Source: Punica granatum
Lineage: Eukaryota > Streptophyta > Magnoliopsida > Myrtales > Lythraceae
Length of the DNA stretch: 64,000 bases
Direction: 5' to 3'
NCBI RefSeq assembly: GCF_007655135.1
Contig: NC_045131.1
Coordinates: forward strand, 3,658,001 to 3,722,000
The translations under genes were made by a program, and so were the position numbers. The notes below the pieces were generated by a model. The model ran no database searches, was not told the origin of the DNA, and saw only the letters and a list, made by a program, of their open reading frames with translations. Below are positions 1 through 11,344 of this stretch, in pieces. The stretch's first letter is position 1, and the number at the start of each line of letters is the position of its first letter.

Positions 1-401
1 ACCAAACAATTAATTATCTACATATCTCATAGGTCGGCTTACGGTCTAACATATTGAGATGCACAGTCTTGGCCAAATCCCAAAAATCACTAGCTTGGTC
101 CAACAGCAAGTGGCATGTTAGAAGCTGAAGACGGTAAATCTTCATGCCATTGATTACGTAAATGAAGATGTTGCAAAATGTACCGAGATACAACTCATAG
201 CACTATAATATGTATTATGCCTAGAATCATAATCAGGTAATAAATTTCATATCACCGAAACTTTGACACTTCCAATGTAAGTATTTTATATTTCAGTTTT
301 AAGTGTTTAGTATTTTGTAATCTTCATCGAGAACAATGAAAATAGTATTTAAATTGAAATATTAAATATTTGAATTGAAAGTATCGAATATTGAGGCACT
401 C

Positions 402-402
<1 letters not shown>

Positions 403-453
<51 letters not shown>
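403..453. repeat. (TA)n microsatellite
   Basis: About 25 uninterrupted TA dinucleotides. A similar tract lies near 6884-6914 and shorter ones near 4931, 11561, 17091, 25255 and 37700. Confidence 0.95.
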
Positions 454-461
<8 letters not shown>

Positions 462-1059
462 CGTTTTCTTCTAGCTTTTTCTCTTTTGTTTTCTGGAGAA
501 CTTATTATAATACAGATAAATACTTATACATGTATAAGTGCGTTTTAAAAGTCAAGGAATTGTTTGAAAAAGGTTCGAGTTTGGGATCAAATATGTGACT
601 GGGCGAGGATGAAGCAGAGAATTCTATTTGACTAAAAATAATGAAAATAAAATATAAAAAAGGAAATTTTGCCAACGGACATGGACAGGACTACGTGGGA
701 CCCAACCACGTCAGCAACACATGGCGCCGTTTGATTAGGAAAGATGCTCTTCCTTTCTCCCCCCCAGTCCCCCGTGGGGACATCATCATCATCAACTTTG
801 AATTTCAAACGCATCAATTATTTACGGCTGTGATCTACCCTGTTCATTAAATTTGGAGTTTAACTTTACTGTCACCATGGCACTATTTTTACTACCAATT
901 GACCCTAAAAGTTTCCATTTCGCCTATTAATTGTACCCCTCTGTCAGCTCTCATACATGAAAAATGCTATGACAACTTAACGATGCTTAATATATTATTT
1001 TTTTAATTACAATCACTTAAAACGACTTCATTTTTTATTTTTTTTCGATAGTAGATCGA

Positions 1060-1650
1060 CTGAGTAAGAGAAAGAGGGGGCACATTGGAGGAGGGGCTTC
1101 TTCGCCGGCCATCGACCCCCTCAAGTATGCCCCTACCCTAATCCCCCTATGTTTCTTAACATTGAAACACAAGAGTATTACAAGATAAGACAGACCCAAG
1201 GGGTAGCTCCCCCTCCAACCACAAACCCCCTAGGCAAGGTCAACGGAGTCCAATGGCCTCCCCCGTGGGGTTAGTGGCCTGATGGGAAGCCCCCCTTCCA
1301 GTCTGCTCCTACCACAGCCCCCTTATGTTTTATAAGACAGAAATGGGGGATTACAAGAGGGGCAAACATCCCTTCGGCCTCCGACCCAATCCCCTTTTAT
1401 ATTTTAAGACAAAAACAAAGAGGGACTGCAAGAATGGGTGGATCGAAGGGGGGCTCCCCCTTGGGGAAGGGGGCAGACCGGAGGGGGCACTCTCCCGCTT
1501 GCCAAGGCGCCCCCCCCAGGCAAGATCACTCGACTCCAGTAAACTTTTTTGTGGGGTCGATGATTGGCGAGGAAGCCCCCCTCGAGTCTGCCCCATTCCC
1601 TTTTCCAAGTCGATCTCTTGCAAAAAAGAAAAGAACGAAAGAAAAATAGA
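1060..1650. repeat. Degenerate G/C-rich repeat island
   Basis: Runs of C and G alternate with a recurring segment near 1143-1205, 1319-1372 and 1390-1440. Each copy combines CCCC, then TATGTTT or TATATTTTA, then AAGACA, then a purine-rich stretch containing TACAAG or TGCAAG. This looks like three diverged copies of a unit of roughly 100-190 bp. The open frames on both strands here are a by-product of the base composition. I cannot assign the source element. Confidence 0.4.
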
Positions 1651-2562
1651 AAATGACACTATTTTTATAACGTTTCATAAGTAAAACATTATTATTGACA
1701 CCATTAAATACACGTAGGCATGCCACATCAAATTTCCATCAAAGGAGTAGATGGAGGGGCCAAAAATGGTAAATGGAAGGGCCATGCTTAGATCAAATTG
1801 GTGATAAAAATTATTCAGGGTAAAAATTGCGGCATTTTCAAAATTTGAGGGTGACAATGAAATTTAACTCTTAATTTTGGTATTGCTGACTTTTTTTTAA
1901 CTTCTATATATAATATATCTATATCATATTTCATCGTGTGTAAATATTTATTGTTAAATATATATATTATGGAATAAAAAATGTATGTCAATTCCCAGGT
2001 AGAGCTAGCCCACCTAGAAAATGTAGCTCTTTACGCAAGTCCAATTGAAATTAATTGCAACCTTTTTCCAAAAAGTGAAAATGATCATCAACGATTTCCT
2101 TATAAAAAAGTTTTAACAAGGCAAAAACTAGTAGAAACTGTGTTTATATACTGTTTCCTGATCCTGAAGCTCCTTGTTTTGCAAAACAAACACCAAAACA
2201 AACACCGCATGTATTTATTTGAAAGCAAAACATTATCTAATTGAAAATTTTGAATCTTCGTCCCGTATTATGTATATATATTGAGAAAGATATAATGGTG
2301 ACGTTCAGAATATAATTAGTCTTCATGCAAAGGACCGTATAATATACCTTCGAGTGAGTATGTGTTTTAATTAGTTTCTTCAAGGGACCTTGTAGAGGTA
2401 GGTGCAGCCTCATCGTCGTAATTGCATGCGTAACATATGGGGATTTAAATGGTCTACAGATGGTATTATTTATAGAATTTTAGATAGGGGAAGTCCATAA
2501 AATTGATATTCTCGAGGATGCTTTATTAATTTGAGCTTTAATTTAATAACTATATCAGTCTT

Positions 2563-2757
2563 TTTTCTTTTTTTTTTCTAACTCGGGATGTCCGGGATTC
2601 GCCCGACTAATTCATGAGGTTCCATAAACTTCCGGCGACGTACGAAGCAGGTAATTACGCCAAAGGCGCTCCGATGGCCCCCAAGGAGATTCGAACCCGA
2701 GTCTCGATGCAAACTTAGATGCACATTAACTACTAGGCCGAAACTCGTTTACTGTAT
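2563..2757 (-). mobile_element. tRNA-derived SINE with 13-bp target-site duplication
   Basis: Read on the minus strand, this ~195-bp element starts with a tRNA-like head. A box-A-like segment (CCTAGTAGTTAATGTGC) lies near 2719-2740 and a good box B (GGGTTCGAATCTCC) near 2688-2701. A tRNA-unrelated body follows, then an A-rich tail interrupted by G (2563-2580 on the plus strand). The element is flanked by a perfect 13-bp direct repeat, CTATATCAGTCTT, at 2550-2562 and 2758-2770. Polymerase III boxes, oligo(A) tail and long target duplication together define a SINE. It resembles the Au-type SINEs of angiosperms, but I did not compare it with a library. Confidence 0.88.
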
Positions 2758-2770
2758 CTATATCAGTCTT

Positions 2771-3900
2771 CACGTATATGGTTTGGGAGTTTGGACCGCT
2801 CTTTATATTCTCCCGGTTTTAGCCGCCGCAGCCGCCTCTTACGGTGTTCGTAGTCAAAGTGCACGAGAGAGACAGGGAGATCAGAGAGTCCAAATTTCTC
2901 GAATCTCTTTTGATTTTTTGTCAACAATATTAGTTGTCTATTGGGATTTTATTTTACGTGGACGAGAACATATTTTTATGTGATTTTGTTCCTGCATGTT
3001 TAATGGCGGCTGTACTGTACAAAGCCAACCAAAGTTCAAAAGTCCATCTTAGAAAGCCCCTGATGGAAGAAAACTCGTTATATGGGGGGCAAACTGAGTC
3101 GCTGACCAGTCGAGTGATCGATCCGAATCGTCTACAAATGCTCGAGAGGAATTTAGATGACTTTGCAAGAAACTTCACCAATCAAGTATCCGAGAACTTG
3201 ACCGGTAATCTATTTGTGCAATGCACCCCTATGGTCCCCGCGCCTGATTTCAGTTGCCCGATGGATAATGATCCATCCACTTGGTCCATAGTCCCACACC
3301 AGGCCAGGCTGAGATGTTCAGTTTCATGAATTTTCTAATTAGACCCGTGGATTAGGCATGTCATTCTAACTCCATCTAACTTTCCAGATAGTGGGACCGG
3401 GACTGAGACAAATTTTATTGATTAGACCACAGAGATTATGTTGGGCTGCAAGTATTGGACCTAATGCCGATCGTAATCTGTACCTTATAGATTCGATTAG
3501 ATTTGATAACTTTATTAGCACTAACAGGTCATGGTCCAATAGCTCCTCCGGATTTGCTGGGCTCAATGGGAAGCCTGAGCCCTATTCTGAGAAATTCAGA
3601 AAAAAAGAAGAGAGAGTGAGTTTCATTGGATATGTTTAAGTATAGACTCGTTGGAAAAGTATTTGTTTGCATCAGACTAATCCCTGGCTGCACTTAATTC
3701 GGGACACTTTAGATGGCAGACCGGCCATTTCAACATTCCCTAAAATGGAGAGGTATAACCTCGAGATAAGTCGACGACATGCATATCATTCTCATGCAAG
3801 AACTAATGACCAGCTTGTAGAAACTATTTCCTATCCCCGAGAGGTTCCTCGGTCGATTAAGAACATAGTAGCAGATATTCAACTCCTACTAGCTCGATGA
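2771..3900 (+). other. Unassigned region with several open frames, possibly a decayed retroelement
   Basis: Successive plus-strand open frames at 2783-2983, 2934-3329, 3391-3639 and 3667-3900 have a more coding-like composition than the surrounding AT-rich DNA. The 2934-3329 frame contains a plausible soluble stretch (Leu-Glu-Arg-Asn-Leu-Asp-Asp-Phe). No start context, splice pattern or domain convinced me that this is a live gene. A decayed LTR retrotransposon leader/gag or a gene relic are both possible. Confidence 0.25.
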
Positions 3901-4201
3901 TGAGCTCCTAATCCCTGGGGTGGTCGGAATGTGGAATTTCTCACTGGATTCCGGTGAGTGGATGATAATTTCTAGAGAGAGAAAGTGAGCCTAAAGTGAG
4001 GTGGTCTCAAAATGGAAATGAGTTAGTTCTTTCCATTTTACTACTTCCCTTTTATAATAGGATGTTCTTGGATTCGGGCCGGGCCGAGCCAGCCTCTGGG
4101 CTTATCCGGAAGCAATAATACATTGTTGGTTTATTTGCTTGATGGGCCGGACTCCTTATCATTAAAAACACAATCAAGGCCCAACTCTTTAATTCGTAAT
4201 G

Positions 4202-4675
4202 TCCCGTTTGGTATGCGGGAATTGAATGGAATGGAAATCAATCATTCTACTCCATTTCCTTATATGGAGACACTTGTATGAGTTAGAAAGAACATTCCAT
4301 TTGGAGGAAAAAAATTTTGCAATATGATAGAATGATCATTCTTTTAAAAAACTTAATGAATGTTCATTCAATCATTTTTATTAAGTTTGACATACATCAT
4401 ATCTTATCATTTTTTGTTCAATAGGATAAAATTGTGGAAGATGTTACTATCGCAATTCTGGGAGATCAAGCATTAATGATTATCTTTTAGTATTATAGAT
4501 CTAAACATATGATGTATAAAATGATAACATGAAAAATAAGTTCATCTAATTAAATTTAATTCTTCATAAACTCTAATTCAATCTAAAAATCAATGTTTTT
4601 CTCCCAATATAATTACATTCACTATACAAAAGTACATTCCATTTTTTTAATTTCATTCCGGCGTATCAAACGGGG
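4202..4675. mobile_element. MITE-like element with terminal inverted repeats
   Basis: The left end (CCCGTTTGGTATGCGGGAAT) and the reverse complement of the right end (CCCCGTTTGATACGCCGGAA) match over about 20 bp with several mismatches. Both then run into GGAATG-rich sequence. The ~470-bp AT-rich interior has no coding potential. No target duplication was resolved, so the superfamily is left open. Confidence 0.6.
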
Positions 4676-6023
4676 TTTTAGTATATGTCCATAATACTCA
4701 ATCTTCGGACTGGATTTGTAGCTCGATTCATGGCGAGGATACCATCTAGCACATGTCCTAGCACACTTAGGATTCGTGTCTGACTCTAGTAATGCTCGAC
4801 GGTTATTCTAGTAATGCTGCAACTTAGACCTCGCTATTTAAGTCATTAATTCATTTTCACCTTGCTCATGTAAAAAAGAAACGACGAAAGAACTGTTCAG
4901 TAATAAAAAGATACATAACATTAACTTGTGTATATATATATATATATATATAATATAAAGAGAGAAGAAAAATCATTTACAATGATGAAAGAACTGTCTA
5001 GTACTAGTACTGATTGAAAGAACTGTTCAGTATTTCTCTTCATCACAACTCTCGTACAGTTTGGAGAAAATTGATAGTTGGAGAGCTTTGATCTTATTTT
5101 GACAGATAACTCCTCAGAGTATTATTGTCAAAATAAAGTTGAAATGAAGTCTATACTAATGTTAGAATGAAATTAATTGAGCACAATCAGATGCTATAGC
5201 AGGTTATTACTTGGGTAATTGGCTGGATTTTATACTTCAGTTTATATGCATCGATCTTTGGGTTTTGATGACTTCCGCAGAGCTCTTTACCTCTCACTTT
5301 CTCTGTGTGTTTCTTTTGTTTTAACTGAACTATTCATGCAAACAAAGCTTCTATCATGCATCGTGCAGTAGTGAATGAATTAAATAAAAATTAGGTTGTG
5401 CGATTAGTCCAATTAAGTGCTGAAATTAAAATTTTAACCCTTAATTGGATTAAGCTTGTTTGATAAACACAAAACAAAAGTAACTTACCTTAATGATTAA
5501 GTCAAAGAAGTGCTGAATGAATAAGTCGGTTGTGTTTGGTTTTAGAGTTGAGTAAAGTTGAGTTTTGATTTTAATTGGTTTATAATGATTGTGTTGTTAA
5601 ATTATGAAAAAATAATGTGAAAAAGTAATTAATAATTGAGATAATTTAATATTTAAAATTGAATTGAATAGTTAAAAAATTAAAGAAAAATGAAAAAGTA
5701 ATAATTGTATTGTTGAATTGAAGATAAGCGAAATTAAGTGGAGTAGAGTTAAAAAAATTTAATTTAGCAAACGAGTTATGGTATTAAAAATTAAATTGAA
5801 TGGTTAAAAAATTGAAGAAAAATAAAAAAATAATAATTGTGTTGTTGAATTGAAGATAAGTGGAGTTAAGTGAAGTAAAGTTTAAAAAAATGTAAAATCA
5901 AACGGGCTGATTCAAAAGCTTTTAGCTTATTCGCTCAGCTAGGTCTTTTAATCATTTTTGCATCGGTGCCCCTGAACCTTTGCAAAGTTTACAAATTAGT
6001 CTGTTTGGCTTTTAGAGAGAGAC

Positions 6024-6067
<44 letters not shown>

Positions 6068-6878
6068 GGGAAGGAAGGGCCACGGGTGAGGAAACGTCAC
6101 GGTTCTCCTTTCTTTTTAAAATTTTTTTTTGTTTTAAGTAATTGAATTAAAAATGTGGGGCCAAACCGTAAAAAAGTAAATATGAGGCGGAATATAAATA
6201 TAACCTTAGAATATAAATATGGGGCCAAACTGTAAAAATAGGAAATTTCTCTGTTTATTTACGAAAATAAATTTAACTTAACTTAACTTAACTTTTTCTT
6301 CAATTCAATAACACAATCATTATTTTTTATATTTTTTCTTCAAATTCTCTCTCATAATTTTTCTTATTTATTATTACAATGAATTTTTTAATTCTAAATT
6401 CTCTTAACTATTCAACATTTTTCCTCAATTTTAACATTTTTTTTTTTCAATTCAATAAAAAATCATTACTTTTTTATTTTGTTTTTTAAATTCTTTTACA
6501 TAATTTTCTTAACTACTTTTATCTTCAAATCGAACCAAATTAAATTAAATCAAATTTTACTTCGTTACCAAACGTTATTATAAGTTTTCAACACTTAATT
6601 TTATCAAACAATTATGACTTAACCAATTAGGTACTTATTCTTTTAATTTTGACTTTATCAAATAATTTTGATTTAACTAATTAAGTCCAATCAAACATAA
6701 CCGTAACCTCTTGTGAATGAACTTACTTTGAGGGAACAAGGGGACTATAAACTGTTCCCGGCTTCAGAGCTTCATCGAGAGCTAGAGTGCCTCCTCCTCG
6801 CCCACCCCTTCAGGCAATGAGAGAAATTTAAAAGTATGCATATATAGAGATATAAATCAAATATTCACAAAATAATCT

Positions 6879-6917
<39 letters not shown>

Positions 6918-7125
6918 AGCACAAAATTTAAGGGTTTCATCTCAGGCAGGCAAGTCTAAAGCCCAAAAGGACAGACTTGTTCAAACCCTCTAAGCCCACT
7001 TCTGTTTCCTCTAGGGCTCCTTCTGCTAGGTCCAGCCACAAATTTAATTTAAGCGTTTCATCTGGTATCGTACGAGATGATGGGCCTCTTTAGGGATTCA
7101 AATATGGTAGGCGGACATCTACATA
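4676..7125. other. Intergenic AT-rich DNA with nested MITE-like copies
   Basis: No gene is seen. Two long stretches, about 5528-5912 and 6256-6710, are built from recurring words (GTGTTGTTGAATTGAAGA, TTAATTTAAAATT and their complements) shared with 12270-12860, 14000-14190, 17796-18105 and 30620-30945. They begin or end with a TTTGGTTTTAGAGTT / AAATCAAACGGG type terminus, so they look like copies of one abundant short AT-rich DNA-transposon family. A (GA)n tract lies at about 6016-6063 and a (TA)n tract at about 6884-6914. Confidence 0.5.
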
Positions 7126-9640
7126 TATGCACTCAGATTCTTACAATGGAAAAACTCTTCTTCCCAACCAATCTTATTTCCTTATATGAGATGAATAAAG
7201 ACGGCCTATTACAATGGAAAAACTAGTATTGTTATCTACTTATACGAGATGATTATACATATGAACCGTTTTATTATATATCCACAGGATATGAATAAAC
7301 ACCGATCTTAATCCTTGTTCCTCTTGGCTTTATATACATGATTGCAGAAGCAATTAATCCTCGCCTAAGCTAGCAGTATCTCTCTCTCATATGCGAGCAA
7401 AACACTTCGTAGTTAAGCAAGAACACTGGCCAGTCCTAATCTTCGATTATTTCTTGTTGACTGACCGGTAATAAAGAAAAAAAGCACATGGCGTTCATTG
7501 TCATTCCAAAACCCTAACTAGGCAGCACTAGTAATTCATCATATCTCAGGGAATGGTAATACTTACTTGGGTCCAGGGCAATTAGTACTCTTGTCCTATG
7601 TCATTATCCTATTTCGGAAGCAGAAGGTGTCACTATCCTATAACGAAACAATAGGAGAGGTGTTTGTGGAATTTATCCTTTTTTTCTTTTTTAACTTTTT
7701 ATAGGTCACAGGTGGTCTTCTTCCATGCATAAGAAGCTGAACCAGATACATTTAGACACAAGAAGCTCTGAAGAAAAAAGAAAAAAAGAAGGTGTAATAC
7801 GTGCATTTTATCTTATGGGCACTAGCTTCACAGCTATATATTTTACGACCACTTTTCCCTAGGAAAAATCAATATACTTCTCATAAGTTTGATCAACATG
7901 TTGATGTGGTAAATTGATAATTTGCATCAACATCTTATAATTTAATTGCGGTACTGAATAAGGACTGCAACATCGAAGTTGGATATAGTCCCGGCAAGGC
8001 TCTGAGTCCTTGTAATTTTAATTTTATTATATATATTCCTTCAATCTTCGAAAGTAATATATTTCATTGTCTTAGATAGTCTTCCTGGTCAATGTTATTA
8101 ATCGGGCTGGGCAGGTGGGGTACCCTATAATTGTTATGATCTTGATCCTAACCGCGCATACTCGATTCTTAAATTTTTGGCAATATACTCTTATGTATCG
8201 GATCTCAATTATGCGTGTATTTTGTGCTATATCAAAGGTCTCACATACTCGTTTAAAAAGTTATTCTTTTGTTTCCTTGCAGGGGATTGTAGAATCAACA
8301 TGCACCAAGTCATTTAGAAATTAAATTTTAAGGATCAAACAAATGGCTAATGTAATAAGGTATAAATAATTTTAAAAAAAATATTTTTGCCGGCGATAAC
8401 ATAAACATATGCGACACTGACAGTTTGTATAGGTTGGAGTTGTCTCCAAAAGTTAATTAAAGGGGAGTTATATGTTCAACAGCCATAACCAACAAATATC
8501 TAAAATCTAAGTTGTCTATATAGATATACCATTTTTACCCCAAAAAAATATATTTATATACCATCTATTATCTACATATATTAAAATCGACCGCAGATAG
8601 TAATAAATATGGTTAGTTAATAACTTAATACAATTAAAGAAAAATAGAAAGATACATTGTCCATTTTGTGTAACTTAATGGTTAGAAAACGCCTATGTTT
8701 ACCATTACTTGGCAAACACAAATTGACATAACCGTCAAATAATTGATATTCGTCTCACATATATGTCGAGCCTTCAAGTGCAATCCACCCCGGTAATAAT
8801 CATTGGATCTCGCTACCATGAGTATATATACCATGCGATGTAATCTGGATTCGATATTAATTCGGATCCAGAAAGTGAATTCTTACAAAGAAGGAGAAGA
8901 AAAGAGGATCATCAACTTATTATAAGCTTTAAAGCCCTTCCGGGAAGTTTTTCCTCCTTTCATCATATTAGGGGAAAAAAAACACGCCTTCCCAAGCGGC
9001 CGGTTTGTCATTTTCACCACATATATATGTATATAATACATTCATTTAGGTAGGATTTTTTAAAGGTGCACAAGGAATTTCAAATAATTTGTAAGTTTCT
9101 TTGTAATCGTCTGATCCCATGATTATTTACGAATCTAACCTCGTATTTGTCTCCGGCCCCTAACCTAAATCATGAGGCCGTGTCTGTCTGGTGTATACAG
9201 CAGTACTATTGTCTTATGACATATCCGTTCGAGCCTTAGAATATATATATTTTCGGACAGATTAAAGAGGCATGGTGAACCTATATGTGTATAAAAATAT
9301 ATGTTTTTCCTACGTAAAAGCTGAACGGTTGCTCCAATTTTTGGTGATGAATTTCTTGAGCGTTTGGACTTGTCATTGGGTTGGACTTGTACTTGAAGGT
9401 TATAGTTTCTGGGAAATTTCAAATACATTTCCAATCTGATAAAGCTGCCTGAATGTATAATAAAAAACGGTTGCTACGGAGAAAATTTTAAGTGATCCTA
9501 TCTCATAATGATGGATGAAAAAAAACTAATAAACTTACTTCAATTATAAAAATTTATTACAATTAATCGAATAATTAATATTTATCATATAATTTATTAT
9601 AATTTAATTGATATTTTTTACGTTATATGTCGAGATATGA
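7126..9640. other. Non-coding upstream part of unit A
   Basis: No gene is seen. The stretch is AT-rich and largely duplicated at 22665-25650. The short open frames at 8115-8324 and 9165-9434 have no recognizable domain and their frames are not kept in the duplicate copies. Confidence 0.6.
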
Positions 9641-9758
9641 TCACTGGTTAATCTATCGGGAAGATGTCCTTTTGATGTTTGCGTGAAAGGAGGGAAGACT
9701 TTTCAAAAGGGCTTACAACTAGTAAGGGATTGATCCTCCTTTTGTTCATTTATGAAAC

Positions 9759-9930
9759 GATAAAATTGACAATTTGGTCCCTGAAAGATACACCTTACTG
9801 CAAATTGGTTCGAAATATATTGTGTGTACTAGTTAGTCCAAACGTTTCAAACGTTAGAACCATTTAGTCCTTCCGTTCGATTTTGTGGCAGATCCCTGAC
9901 AGAAAGTGGTGACATGGCCGTTAATTGGCA
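9759..9930 (+). repeat. Left terminal inverted repeat of the Pack-MULE-like element
   Basis: Begins GATAAAATTGACAATTTGGT and pairs with the reverse complement of 11170-11341. Confidence 0.85.
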
Positions 9931-10667
9931 CTGTGGCCTTTTTAATTGCCTCGTTGGTCAGAAGATTTGAATAGAAAACCTAAAACAAATTCCCCATATT
10001 GGAACAGAAGAACACATTCCGATCGACTCCATCAGACCGATAACTCCTCTCCTTTGATTTCCTCTTTTCATCTTTTCGCGATTTCGTCCGGCTTCGGTCG
10101 CCATCCTTCTTTCTTCTCTCCCTCTTCTTCTTCTTCCTCCTCATACTGCTCCTCCCCGCTGCGTTTCTCTGTCAAGCTCCCCCTCGCTGCCTGACATGCC
10201 CGGTGTTCGATGCTCTGACCCATCTTCACGGGGAAGCACTGAATCAACAGAACCACAAAGAAATCGAATTCCGAAACATAGAGGAGGAGGATGAGGAGGA
10301 GGAGGGGGAGGAATGCTGTAAATTTGTGTAACAAAGGGTTATGTACAGACAAAATTGAAGGCTACCCAAGTATGACCGAGCCTTCTGTAAACGAACAGAA
10401 CAGCACAATCTTCCAACAACAATCAATTGAATTCACAAGACCGACATTAATGCAGAGGAATCTTTCCTAACCCTATCTTCCGAGGACGTCACCATGTTTG
10501 GCACCACCATAAAAGAGCCTTCTGCCATTTGGTTTTGATCTATCCTCGTTTCTTCCATTAGAACCCGAAACCAAACCAAGGGGACCATTGCTCCTCTTTC
10601 CATTTGGCTATTTACTAGGGAAGAATGATGTCCATTACACAAAACCTCATCCCCTCACTATCGTAGT

Positions 10668-10972
10668 TCATCTTCGGTGTGATTGATGTGTCCACCCCTT
10701 GATTACCTCCAGCAAAATCTCATTCCACGTATCGATCGGCCCAGGCAGGCACCAGTGGACACAATCGTTCTGGACCCGATCCTTGACCTCGTATGCAAAT
10801 GGGAATGGGTACAAGTACGGGCCTGGGTGCTCGTCAAGCCTGAGCAGCGATAGTCTAGTCACATCCAGGCCTCGAGCCTGAACCCGTCTATATCCCGCGT
10901 ATCCTCCTTGGCAGATTGGGCCTCTTCCAGCTCAATTTTCCTCATCTCTGCGTCCATGCCCTGGAGTGGCTT
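10668..10972 (-). pseudogene. Captured C-terminal fragment of a TRICHOME BIREFRINGENCE-LIKE (TBL) gene
   Basis: On the minus strand a fragment of about 100 codons matches the C-terminal end of TBL/DUF231 polysaccharide O-acetyltransferases, Golgi proteins that acetylate cell-wall polymers. The part at 10871-10972 reads KPLQGMDAEMRKIELEE and on to FRLEA. A one-base frameshift at about 10869-10871 then moves into the frame 10862-10668, which reads VTRLSLLRLDEHPGP and ends with the family signature DCVHWCLPGPIDTWNEIL. That signature includes the Asp-x-x-His motif needed for acetyltransferase activity. The N-terminal TMD, the GDS motif and most of the esterase-like domain are missing. With the frameshift and the location inside a transposon, this is a non-functional captured fragment. 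The TBL19-26 subgroup is my best guess. Confidence 0.82.
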
Positions 10973-11169
10973 TTAACACTGTCTATTCAGTGCTTCCTCC
11001 AATCTCCCAACACCGGCGTATCGGGGCAGCGATAATTCGTAGGATCTCCCCGCTGCTCAATCTCGTTCTAGGTAGTTCAATTATGGTTTCCTCTCTGAAC
11101 CAATTTGAGGCTAATATGATTTTGTTTTTTTGTTTTTGGGGGGTTTGACTTCAGGGATGAGCTCTTGTG

Positions 11170-11341
11170 GCAATTAACGACCATGTCACCACTTTCCGTC
11201 AGGGACGTGCCACAAATTCGAACGGAAGGACTAAATGGTTCTAACATTTGAAACGTTCGGACTAACTAGTACACACAAATTATTTCAGGGATCAACTTGC
11301 AGTAAGGTGTATCTTTTAGGGACCAAATTGTCCATTTTGTC
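11170..11341 (-). repeat. Right terminal inverted repeat of the Pack-MULE-like element
   Basis: Inverse copy of 9759-9930, ending ACCAAATTGTCCATTTTGTC. The host sequence resumes at about 11342 and continues in step with units B and C. Confidence 0.85.
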
Positions 11342-11344
11342 TTA

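Larger units (their letters stand above)
1..2549. other. Gene-poor AT-rich intergenic DNA
   Basis: No convincing coding region is visible. The stretch is AT-rich apart from a GC-rich island near 1050-1650. The few open frames lack family motifs and overlap on both strands, as expected by chance. It contains the TA microsatellite and the degenerate G/C-rich repeat listed separately. Confidence 0.7.
9759..11341. mobile_element. Long-TIR DNA transposon carrying a captured gene piece (Pack-MULE-like)
   Basis: A ~1583-bp insertion with terminal inverted repeats of about 170 bp, 9759-9930 and 11170-11341. The two arms are roughly 88% alike by eye; both contain AATTTGGTCCCT, GTGTGTACTAGTTAGTCC and GAACCATTTAGTCCTTCCG in matching order. 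The insertion is absent from the matching sites of unit B (near 18370) and unit C (near 25760), where the flanks join directly. The interior carries a frameshifted TBL gene fragment on the minus strand. Long TIRs plus a host gene fragment fit a Pack-MULE. The left flank TTATGAAAC and right flank TTAACAAAT are only partly alike (6 of 9), so the target duplication is uncertain. No transposase is encoded. Confidence 0.82.

Noticed and set aside
403..453. CRISPR-like regular repeat
   Set aside because: It is a simple TA microsatellite in a plant genome; there are no spacers or cas genes anywhere.
1325..1684. 119-codon plus-strand frame
   Set aside because: The G/C-rich repeat island is open on both strands; no start context or domain.
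2660..2750. tRNA gene suggested by boxes A and B
   Set aside because: It has no full cloverleaf, and it is part of a SINE with an oligo(A) tail and target duplication.
10068..10352. 94-codon minus-strand frame with Leu-rich start and Glu-rich tail
   Set aside because: The Glu run is the complement of a CTT/CCT tract inside the Pack-MULE-like element; no family match.
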